A stretch of DNA of 8,357 nt. Source: Candidatus Pacearchaeota archaeon (GTDB taxonomy: Archaea > Nanoarchaeota > Nanoarchaeia > Pacearchaeales > GW2011-AR1). Shown here piece by piece: positions 1 through 5,167 of the stretch. Position 1 is the first letter of the stretch. Each line of letters begins with the position of its first letter. The notes under the pieces were generated by a model. The model searched no databases and had not been told where the DNA came from. It saw only the letters and a list, made by a program, of their open reading frames with translations. Where the stretch lies: contig NZER01000185.1 of NCBI GenBank assembly GCA_002690445.1, forward strand, positions 1 through 8,357, written 5' to 3'. Both the position numbers and the translations under genes were made by a program.

Positions 1-339
1 AGTACTTTTCTTCTTGATCCTAAAAAGATGGGAATTGTGGGATTTGGAAAAGTTTGGGGAGGCTACCAAGACACGTTCGCTATTTCAAGCCCTGAAAATA
101 TGTCTTTGTACAGCGATCTTATAAATCACGTCTCCAGGTTAAAAGAAACGTCCTCCGCGAGGATCGAAGTCGTTTTAAAAAGATACCTTGAGGAAAATAA
201 CATAGAAATTTATGAGATTCCGTTAAGATTTTTTATCAGGAGAAGCTGGGGAGAGAATCACGCTGCCCACGATCAGGATCCAATAACCGGACATCCTCTT
301 CCATGGAGGGTGCACCCAGATCCCCGGGGAAGGTGGTAA
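1..339 (+). CDS. 3' end of an unassigned, possibly glycan-related (WavE-like) protein, partial
   Basis: The frame is open from base 1 and ends at TAA 337-339, so the window cuts off the N-terminus. The first ATG in frame, at 28, lies inside the protein and is probably not the start. The visible 112 residues contain FAISSPENMSLYSDLINHV, followed by a helical stretch and a basic/aromatic tail ending in HPDPRGRW. A phrase of the type 'D-FA-SSPE-M--Y--L' near the C-terminus is reminiscent of WavE-like or related uncharacterised proteins of LPS/capsule loci, where it follows a glycosyltransferase-like core. That assignment is from memory of the pattern, not a search. No membrane segment or signal is visible. 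The next ORF begins 3 bases after the stop, so the two are co-transcribed. The purine-rich AAGGTGG at 330-336, inside the last codons, is a plausible ribosome site for that next ORF. Confidence 0.5.
   Translation, partial: STFLLDPKKMGIVGFGKVWGGYQDTFAISSPENMSLYSDLINHVSRLKETSSARIEVVLKRYLEENNIEIYEIPLRFFIRRSWGENHAAHDQDPITGHPLPWRVHPDPRGRW
330..336 (+). promoter_or_regulatory. Shine-Dalgarno site of the truncated mini-ORF
   Basis: AAGGTGG differs by one base from the AAGGAGG consensus and lies six bases before the ATG at 343. It sits inside the last codons of the upstream gene. It matters because it shows that the start of the broken radical SAM relic is still fit for initiation. Confidence 0.5.
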
Positions 340-342
340 AAA

Positions 343-486
343 ATGAAGGATGAAGATCCTACCAGACAAAAAATTTGTTTAATAACGCCCCCTTCTCCTT
401 TTTTACTTGATGAAAGAGTTTTTCTTTATTTGGGGATTTTAAAGGTTGCAAGTAGCCTAGAATCAGAAAGTCAAAACAATCTATGA
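343..486 (+). pseudogene. 47-codon relic of the N-terminus of a B12-binding radical SAM protein
   Basis: ATG at 343 is preceded by AAGGTGG (330-336) six bases upstream, a good Shine-Dalgarno match. The translation carries KICLITPPSPFLLDERVF, then LYLGILKVASSLE, and ends at TGA 484-486. 'ILINPPSPFL-DERVFPPLGILYLAA-LE' is the standard opening of B12-binding-domain radical SAM proteins, which are normally 450-600 residues long. Everything after the first helix is missing, including the rest of the Rossmann fold and the CxxxCxxC cluster motif. The last residues (SESQNNL) no longer look like the family, so the break lies near 455-465. The stop overlaps the next gene's start as ATGA (483-486). That downstream glycosyltransferase has only a weak purine stretch of its own, so the relic may still serve as a leader ORF that delivers ribosomes to it. 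It is not a fragment of the intact radical SAM gene at 1522, whose N-terminus differs. Confidence 0.7.
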
Positions 487-1499
487 AAGTAGCATTGATA
501 ACCCCCTATAAAAAAAAAGATGGGCTGATACCTGTCATAGTAGAAGGATTGTACGATCACGGTGTTGAAGTGATAGCTAGCGATCCTGGAAATGGCGTCC
601 GACCTGAGGATGTTAGATCTGAAGGTGAGTTTGTCTCGTACGCAAGGGCCGCAGATTTTATCTTTGTCCTCTGGGGAAAGGGGCCTGATAGTAGGTGGCC
701 TGGATCTTATGTAAATAGGTTTCCAAAGTACCACCTCTTGGATGAAATAAATAGACCTGGTAAGACTATCTACGTTGATGGTAGTGAATGGACACATACA
801 GGTCATCCTGAGACTTTTGAAATGGTCGACAACCCTTTTTCTGGAGGCAGGAAAATCCCAATTCAAGCTCTGGAAGCTAAGCTTGATCCTTCCCGATACA
901 GAGGGGAACCTTGGATCAACGAAGGAATGTTAAAGAAGTGTAAGTGGTACTTTAAAAGGGAGTGTTATCCACAGGACGTGGAAAGAGGAATAATTCCTCT
1001 CACGTTCGGGTGTGAAAAAAAGTTCTTTGGAGAGATGAACCATCCAAAGAAGACAGATATCATATGTTCCTTCGGTCAAATTTATACCGGACTGAGAGTA
1101 GAGGTCCAAGCTATCTGTGAAAATCTTAAGTCTGAAGGCTTTAGTGTTAAAGTGGTCAAAGGTTTAAATTATCAGGATTACCTAAAGGAGATCTCCTCAG
1201 CTTATATTTCAGTATCAGCTTGGGGAGGTGGAAACTGCTGCATGAGAATGTGGGAATCGATGGCCAACAAAACATGCTGCTTTGTTCAGAAGCCTCAAAT
1301 TGTATTTCCTAACATCCCTCAGGATGGAAGACACTATGTTGAATACTCGACACCTAAAGAATTTGAGATCAAGATAAGGGAGTACTTGAAGAATAAAGAA
1401 AAATGTGTTCAAGTTGGAAGAAACGGGTATGACTTCGTTAAAGATAATCACACGGGGATTTCAAGGGTCAAGTATATTTTTAACATTATAAAAACATAA
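483..1499 (+). CDS. Glycosyltransferase-like protein, GT-B type
   Basis: This 338-residue protein has no signal or membrane segment. The N-terminus (KVALITPY, residues 2-9) fits a first Rossmann strand. A second strand and aromatic phrase FIFVLWGKG is at 59-67, IYVDGSEW at 96-103 and KWYFKRECYP at 154-163. The C-terminal half begins at about 191 (DIICSFGQIYTGLR) and contains SAYISVSAWGGGNCCMRMWESMANKTCCF (239-267, split here only by its motif order). That is the pattern of nucleotide-sugar binding in group-1/CgeB-like GT-B transferases: small residues, then R, then an E at 258. It probably moves a sugar from a nucleotide donor onto the growing glycan at the cytoplasmic face of the membrane. 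The start at 483 overlaps the previous stop (ATGA). Upstream there is only a weak AGAAAG, so translation is likely coupled. A run of nine A (510-518) encodes Lys10-12. Donor and acceptor cannot be predicted. Confidence 0.65.
   Translation: MKVALITPYKKKDGLIPVIVEGLYDHGVEVIASDPGNGVRPEDVRSEGEFVSYARAADFIFVLWGKGPDSRWPGSYVNRFPKYHLLDEINRPGKTIYVDGSEWTHTGHPETFEMVDNPFSGGRKIPIQALEAKLDPSRYRGEPWINEGMLKKCKWYFKRECYPQDVERGIIPLTFGCEKKFFGEMNHPKKTDIICSFGQIYTGLRVEVQAICENLKSEGFSVKVVKGLNYQDYLKEISSAYISVSAWGGGNCCMRMWESMANKTCCFVQKPQIVFPNIPQDGRHYVEYSTPKEFEIKIREYLKNKEKCVQVGRNGYDFVKDNHTGISRVKYIFNIIKT
510..518 (+). repeat. Homopolymer tract, nine A, near the start of the glycosyltransferase gene
   Basis: Codons 10-12 are AAA AAA AAA, giving a run of nine A. 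Such runs in surface-glycan genes can slip and switch the reading frame, but nine A is also common by chance in AT-rich DNA. The gene is in frame here. Confidence 0.35.
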
Positions 1500-1512
1500 T
1501 TAGAATTGGTAT

Positions 1513-1516
1513 GGAG
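1513..1516 (+). promoter_or_regulatory. Ribosome binding site of the B12 radical SAM gene
   Basis: GGAG lies five bases before the ATG at 1522, in the 22-base gap after the glycosyltransferase stop. It supports independent initiation at 1522, in contrast to the overlap-coupled starts at 483 and 4161. Confidence 0.6.
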
Positions 1517-1521
1517 AAAAA

Positions 1522-2913
1522 ATGAGAATACTTTTAGTAACAATAGATCACTTGGCGCATTTGAATATTTTTCCAATGGGAGTGGCTTATATCGCCGCCG
1601 CGGCGCTGCAGGATGGTCATGAAGTTAAAATTTATAATCAAGAACTTTATCATTATCCGGATTCACATATACAACAATATCTTGATGAGAACGAACCATA
1701 TGATGTTATTGGTGTGGGAATTTACGGATATCAGATGTTTAAAAAATCAATTGAAGTTTGCAAATATATAAATAGAGCCAAAAATAGACCAATTGTGGTT
1801 TTGGGATCAAACGGTCCAAGCGCGTGTCCTGAATATTTTTTGCAGCAAACACAAGCTGATTATATTGTTAAAGGTGAGGGAGAAGCATCCTGGCGCAACC
1901 TTCTTAAAACTATAGAAGAAAAAGGTAAAATAAAAGATTGCTTGGGAATAGCTTGGATGACCAAGCTTGGCCTAAGAGAAAATCCAACATCACCTTTAAT
2001 TAGACCGGTTGATTCTGTGCCATTTCCCGCCTGGGACCTTTTTCCCATGGATGCTTATTTTTTGCACAAACACCCGTCGGCGAAGCACACAGATAGATGC
2101 ATGCCGGTTCTTTATTCTAGAGGGTGTCCACAGAATTGTAATTTTTGTTTTAGGCTTTACGATAGTTACAGGCTGCGAAGTTTTGACAACCTATTTGAAG
2201 AGATTAGAGAACTAAAGCGAAGATGGAATGTGACACATATTGATTTTGTTGATGAAAATATTATGATTTCTCCAAAAGCGGCGCATAGGTTTGGGGAGGC
2301 AATGCTTAAGGCGGATCTTGGGGTTACTTGGAATTGCCATGGTAATACACCCGCGGCTGTGCCAGAGGCCCTAGAAGTTATGAAAGCTGCAGGACTTACT
2401 CATATCAACTTCGGGATAGAATCTTTAGACCCAGTTGTTATAAAAAATATGAATAAAAGACAAACAGTGGAGGACGCATATATGGCGATTGAGAACTGTA
2501 ATAAACTTGGAATAGAACAGGGTTTAAATATAATATGGGGGAATATCGGAGATACAGAAGAGTCACTAAGACTGGGAACAGAGTTCCTTATTAAATATAA
2601 CAATACTCACAACGTGAGAACAGTTAAGCCGGTAACTCCCTATCCCGGAACGCCCTTGTATTACCATGCTCTAAAAGAGGGGCTCCTTGAAGGTCCTGCC
2701 GATTTTTACAATAAATATCAAAATTCTGACAGAATGACTTGTAACTTTACTGACATAGAAGACGGTAAATTTTATGAACTGTTGTATAAAGCAAATTCTA
2801 AAATTATGAGGAAATATCATAAAAAGGCCGGAGAAGAAGCAGATGAGGCGTTTAAAGAAGCTTATTTTAACTATGATCCCGCCAAGGGCTTTAGAGGTCC
2901 CAGGCACAGATAG
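1522..2913 (+). CDS. B12-binding-domain radical SAM protein
   Basis: This 463-residue protein has the standard two-part build. The N-terminal cobalamin-binding Rossmann domain (about 1-150) has MRILLVTIDH as first strand, IGVGIYGY at 63-70, VVLGSNGPSACPE at 92-104 and DYIVKGEGEASW at 113-124. These are typical of the B12-binding fold, though the DxHxxG base-off motif is absent, as in many of these radical SAM proteins. The radical SAM core has C202-x3-C206-x2-C209 (SRGCPQNCNFC) for the 4Fe-4S cluster. It continues through HIDFVDENIMI, FGIESLDP and TPYPGTPLY, the usual strand-end phrases. The family includes methyltransferases acting on unreactive carbon or phosphorus and some ring-rearranging enzymes, so a modification of a sugar or of its substituent is plausible. 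The substrate is unknown. The C-terminal tail (about 400-463) is basic and Lys/Glu-rich, without Cys. The next gene begins nine bases after the stop. Confidence 0.88.
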   Translation: MRILLVTIDHLAHLNIFPMGVAYIAAAALQDGHEVKIYNQELYHYPDSHIQQYLDENEPYDVIGVGIYGYQMFKKSIEVCKYINRAKNRPIVVLGSNGPSACPEYFLQQTQADYIVKGEGEASWRNLLKTIEEKGKIKDCLGIAWMTKLGLRENPTSPLIRPVDSVPFPAWDLFPMDAYFLHKHPSAKHTDRCMPVLYSRGCPQNCNFCFRLYDSYRLRSFDNLFEEIRELKRRWNVTHIDFVDENIMISPKAAHRFGEAMLKADLGVTWNCHGNTPAAVPEALEVMKAAGLTHINFGIESLDPVVIKNMNKRQTVEDAYMAIENCNKLGIEQGLNIIWGNIGDTEESLRLGTEFLIKYNNTHNVRTVKPVTPYPGTPLYYHALKEGLLEGPADFYNKYQNSDRMTCNFTDIEDGKFYELLYKANSKIMRKYHKKAGEEADEAFKEAYFNYDPAKGFRGPRHR

Positions 2914-2918
2914 GGACC
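2896..2918 (+). repeat. Small inverted repeat around the stop of the B12 radical SAM gene
   Basis: GGTCCC (2896-2901) and GGGACC (2913-2918) are perfect complements separated by 11 bases. They enclose the last codons and stop. The right arm overlaps the AGGGA that is the only Shine-Dalgarno-like stretch for the next gene. It may modulate that start slightly, but a six-base stem can arise by chance and no T-run follows, so it is not a terminator. Confidence 0.3.
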
Positions 2919-2922
2919 GTCC

Positions 2923-3288
2923 ATGGACTTAAGGCAACTAACAGAAGAATACATAAAATATTTTAGTCAAAAGAATTTGTCTAAAATTATTCAACTATTT
3001 CATAGTCCAGAATGCTATCTTTCTGATCCAGACAATGTGTTCTATGGAGCCGAGGAAATTGAAAGAGAGATTTGTAGATTATTTGAGTTTGATATTCTCT
3101 TTGAACCACAAAGCATACATGTTTGTGAAGCCAGCAACACTAGCTTCGTTGAATTTAAAATTCAAATAGATGATATTTTTCTAGAGGGGATGGACATTAT
3201 TGAGTGGAAGTCTGATAAAATTTGTGCTTTGCGTGCTTATGTCGTTCCATCAAATGATAAAAAGATACATGGTGATAAAACAACTTAA
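2923..3288 (+). CDS. NTF2/SnoaL-like small protein
   Basis: This 121-residue protein has the size and order of the cone-shaped NTF2/SnoaL fold. An N-terminal helix pair (LTEEYIKYFSQKNLSKIIQLF) is followed by DPDNVFYGAEEIEREICRLF, the typical 'G-e-I' loop and helix. Alternating beta strands follow, ending with MDIIEWKSDKICALRAYVVP. Family members include polyketide cyclases, ketosteroid isomerase and dehydratases, as well as many non-catalytic binding proteins. No specific catalytic pair can be assigned. AGGGA at 2912-2916 is a usable ribosome site six bases before the ATG. The 3' end overlaps the kinase start by about 20 bases, so the pair is translationally linked. The partnership suggests that it acts on, or binds, the same small molecule as the kinase and nucleotidyltransferase. 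That is inferred from context only. Confidence 0.6.
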   Translation: MDLRQLTEEYIKYFSQKNLSKIIQLFHSPECYLSDPDNVFYGAEEIEREICRLFEFDILFEPQSIHVCEASNTSFVEFKIQIDDIFLEGMDIIEWKSDKICALRAYVVPSNDKKIHGDKTT

Positions 3289-4063
3289 AGGACACTCTGG
3301 GTGTAAAATAGTTTTGTATGAAAAAGATAATAGCAAATTTGTTCGCAAGGTTTCTTCATCTCCGTCTTATAACGAGAGGTTGAAGCGACAAATGTACAAG
3401 CAGGCAAATTTTGAATCTTCTCACATAAAGGCACCAAAAATTTTAAATTCAGGCGAAGAAAAAGATTTATTTTTTTTTGATATGGAGTATGTCGGAGGAG
3501 TAACGTTCAGCAACTATATTTCCTCTACGACAATTCAAAATTCTGACCTCATAATGGAGAAATTGTTGCACCTTACCGATCAAAACAATGACGGCAATGA
3601 TGATTTCACAAGTGCCATTCATGATAAACTACAATACATTACGGATAAAGTTTCGTTTAGCGGAGAGCCTTACAAAAGCTATTGCTTAGATTTTGATTGG
3701 ACTAGTATTAGTACAGGGTTTTGTCATGGAGACTTGACGTTTGAAAATATTTTGATCTACAAGTCGCAGATTTATTTAATCGATTTTCTAGACTCTTTCG
3801 TGGATACGAAATACATGGATATCAGTAAGTTATTACAAGACGTAATGCTTATGTGGTCTTGGCGCGACAGTGAAAAATTTCCACTCGTTAAAAACATTTA
3901 CATGTATGATAAGATTATGTCCGGACTTGATGATAATGAAAAGGAAATTGTACAACGATTTCTAGTCTTGAACATGCTGAGAATACTTCCATACGCTAAT
4001 GAACAGTCCCACGCAGTGGTAAAGAATTCGTTAAACTTTTTAAAAGAAAAATTTGAAATATGA
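3269..4063 (+). CDS. APH/choline-kinase-fold small-molecule phosphotransferase
   Basis: With the start at 3269 the protein has 264 residues. It shows the bilobed kinase pattern: FVRKV at 24-28 with K27 as likely ATP-binding lysine, then FDMEYVGG at 70-77 as hinge. The catalytic loop is HGDLTFEN at 153-160 (Brenner motif HxDxxxxN, D155 catalytic, N160 metal ligand), followed by LIDFLDS with D172 as the metal-binding aspartate. All key residues are present. Members phosphorylate hydroxyls of small molecules such as choline, homoserine or aminoglycosides. Next to a nucleotidyltransferase in a glycan locus, the LicA-like role of priming a substituent or sugar is more likely than drug resistance. 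The frame is open to an ATG at 3200, but 3269 (or 3254) gives a family-like N-terminus and a short overlap with the preceding gene. A run of nine T (3470-3478) encodes three Phe. The stop is in ATGA (4060-4063), shared with the truncated nucleotidyltransferase start. Confidence 0.78.
   Translation: MVIKQLKGHSGCKIVLYEKDNSKFVRKVSSSPSYNERLKRQMYKQANFESSHIKAPKILNSGEEKDLFFFDMEYVGGVTFSNYISSTTIQNSDLIMEKLLHLTDQNNDGNDDFTSAIHDKLQYITDKVSFSGEPYKSYCLDFDWTSISTGFCHGDLTFENILIYKSQIYLIDFLDSFVDTKYMDISKLLQDVMLMWSWRDSEKFPLVKNIYMYDKIMSGLDDNEKEIVQRFLVLNMLRILPYANEQSHAVVKNSLNFLKEKFEI
3470..3478 (+). repeat. Homopolymer tract, nine T, inside the kinase gene
   Basis: This run lies over the Leu-Phe-Phe-Phe stretch before the hinge. 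A one-base slip would destroy the catalytic loop downstream, so it could act as an on/off switch. It may equally be chance in AT-rich coding sequence. It is in frame here. Confidence 0.35.
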
Positions 4064-4106
4064 CTACATTTACTGTGCCGCCGGCTGGAAAATCAAGCCG
4101 TTTTCC
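4051..4106 (+). repeat. Left copy of a 56-base direct repeat flanking the SPASM radical SAM gene
   Basis: The sequence beginning ATTTGAAATATGACTACA matches 5112-5167 at 52 of 56 positions without gaps. It comprises the last codons and stop of the kinase plus the first codons of a nucleotidyltransferase gene. The four differences fall in codons 4, 5 and 8 of that reading frame (TTT/CTT, ACT/ATT, CCG/GCC). All three codon changes alter the amino acid, as expected of a copy no longer under selection. Similarity stops abruptly after TTTTCC. Confidence 0.9.
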
Positions 4107-4164
4107 ATCTTGTCGGGTCATTTTGTCCTCGCGCAACCACAGCTTGAAGGGCTATATTGAATGA
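4060..4164 (+). pseudogene. Truncated start of a nucleotidyltransferase gene (34-codon mini-ORF)
   Basis: The ATG at 4060 overlaps the kinase stop (ATGA). The first residues, MTTFTVPPAGKSSRFP, are nearly those of the intact enzyme at 5121 (MTTLIVPAAGKSSRFP), including the GKSSR nucleotide-binding loop. After residue 16 the similarity ends. The frame then runs through 18 unrelated residues to TGA 4162-4164, which overlaps the next gene's ATG as ATGA (4161-4164). It cannot be a working enzyme. Both overlaps are intact, so it may act as a translational relay between kinase and radical SAM genes. The unrelated part (4107-4160) includes GAAGGG, the radical SAM gene's own ribosome site, and probably belongs to the inserted segment. 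Confidence 0.85.
4146..4151 (+). promoter_or_regulatory. Ribosome binding site of the SPASM radical SAM gene
   Basis: GAAGGG lies nine bases before the ATG at 4161, beyond the end of the direct repeat. It therefore came with the inserted gene rather than from the host operon. It supports 4161 as the true start. Confidence 0.5.
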
Positions 4165-5117
4165 AGCCGATTACTTATGCATTCCTTGAAACAACAAATT
4201 ATTGTAACCTATCTTGTTCTTTCTGTAATAGAGAAGAAGTTATAGGGCCGCTTAAACACATGGCTCTTCCAAATTGGCGCATTTTACTGGATAAGATTAA
4301 ACACCACCCAGTTAAAGAAGCAAAGCTTATGGGCATGGGGGAGCCGTTTTTACATCCTCAATTTGACAGGGTTACGGAAATGTTTAAGGAAACGTTTCCT
4401 GAGTGTTTTTTAATAGTTGCTACAAATTGTCAATATTCGATCAACCACAATAGTAAAATGAGAGATAAGTTTGAAAAATCTCTGAGGTACATTGATCTCT
4501 TATACTTGTCAATTGATGGCTTTGAAGACAACTATGAACAAGATCGAGCACCGGCCAAGTGGAACAGGTTGTTAAAATTTTTAGATGATTTACAAGATAT
4601 TAATAGAGATAAATGTCGTATAGTTATAAACTATGTTGTTAATAAATATAATATTTTTGACATTCCAAAAATAGAGAAGTTTTTAGATGAATATTCTCTA
4701 GTAGAACTTCGATTAAACATGGCCCAGAGTTGGGATCCTAGCTCTACCATAGCGGACAACGAGAGACAGTGGGGATATTCTGATAAACAATTGGATTATC
4801 TGAGGGAGAACTACAACCACCTAATAAAAGGGAGGTCAGAGTGGGAATATGAAGATTGTTTTTGGGTTAACGAGGCGCTTTACACAACCGTGGAGGGTAA
4901 CATAAAGATGTGTTGCTTGAATACCGGCGCCACCCCTTTCGGTAATATATTTATTCATGACTTAGATGATGTACGCAACTCTAAAGAATTTCAAGATGTA
5001 AAAATTGGTTGTAATTTAAATAGGCCACAAGATCATTGTAAAAATTGCTCATATAAAGAACTCTCACCTTTACTAAAGGAATTAGGAGTGAAATCACAAT
5101 CAGAGAGGGTGATTTGA
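4161..5117 (+). CDS. Radical SAM protein with SPASM-type C-terminus
   Basis: This 318-residue protein carries C15-x3-C19-x2-C22 (NYCNLSCSFC) at the very start for the 4Fe-4S/SAM cluster, MGMGEPFLHPQF at 57-68 as the SAM-contacting GGE-like loop, and YLSIDGF at 115-121. The C-terminal third has C233, C251-C252, C284, C293 and C296 (CKNC), in the order of a SPASM/twitch auxiliary-cluster domain. Such enzymes do radical chemistry on peptides, sugars or other small molecules; the substrate here is unknown. Its codons are strongly AT-biased. It lies between two 56-base direct repeats, preceded by a truncated nucleotidyltransferase start. Its last codon and stop (ATT TGA, 5112-5117) are inside the right repeat, so the stop comes from sequence that in the left copy encodes the kinase tail in another frame. 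This marks it as an insertion between kinase and nucleotidyltransferase. Confidence 0.87.
   Translation: MKPITYAFLETTNYCNLSCSFCNREEVIGPLKHMALPNWRILLDKIKHHPVKEAKLMGMGEPFLHPQFDRVTEMFKETFPECFLIVATNCQYSINHNSKMRDKFEKSLRYIDLLYLSIDGFEDNYEQDRAPAKWNRLLKFLDDLQDINRDKCRIVINYVVNKYNIFDIPKIEKFLDEYSLVELRLNMAQSWDPSSTIADNERQWGYSDKQLDYLRENYNHLIKGRSEWEYEDCFWVNEALYTTVEGNIKMCCLNTGATPFGNIFIHDLDDVRNSKEFQDVKIGCNLNRPQDHCKNCSYKELSPLLKELGVKSQSERVI
5105..5109 (+). promoter_or_regulatory. Possible ribosome binding site of the nucleotidyltransferase-HAD gene
   Basis: GAGGG lies 11 bases before the ATG at 5121, inside the radical SAM coding end and just upstream of the right repeat. The spacing is long but usable. The left copy of the same start has no comparable site, so the intact gene may have gained its initiation signal from the inserted segment. 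Confidence 0.35.
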
Positions 5118-5167
5118 AATATGACTACACTTATTGTGCCGGCCGCTGGAAAATCAAGCCGTTTTCC
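5112..5167 (+). repeat. Right copy of the 56-base direct repeat
   Basis: Same repeat as 4051-4106 (52/56). Here it supplies the final codon and stop of the radical SAM gene, a three-base gap, and the first 15 codons plus two bases of the intact nucleotidyltransferase. The two copies start 1061 bases apart. Recombination between them would remove the radical SAM gene cleanly and rebuild an ATGA kinase-nucleotidyltransferase junction. Confidence 0.9.

Noticed and set aside
471..866. 131-codon ORF on the - strand
   Set aside because: It lies wholly opposite the glycosyltransferase gene, has no recognisable motif or ribosome site, and its composition follows from the codons of the real gene.
1596..1605. 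GC-rich palindrome CGCCGCGGCG in the B12 radical SAM gene
   Set aside because: It falls on the alanine codons of the YIAAAALQ stretch in an otherwise AT-rich gene and is best explained by codon choice.
2009..2215. 68-codon ORF on the + strand inside the B12 radical SAM gene
   Set aside because: It is a different frame of the region that carries the CxxxCxxC motif in the true frame, with no independent features.
2919..2928. Palindrome GTCCATGGAC around the NTF2-like start codon as an operator
   Set aside because: It is only ten bases, inside an operon with a nine-base gap, with no promoter elements nearby; chance is sufficient.
3200..3268. Longer N-terminus for the kinase starting at 3200
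   Set aside because: It would add 23 residues overlapping the NTF2-like gene by 89 bases, and those residues look like a shadow frame. Kinases of this type usually start shortly before the 'VIKQLKG-SG' strand, so 3269 (or 3254) is preferred.
4051..5167. Insertion-sequence transposition as the cause of the flanking repeats
   Set aside because: The repeats are 56 bases and contain gene-coding sequence, far longer than usual target duplications. There is no transposase and there are no terminal inverted repeats, so recombination or duplication fits better.
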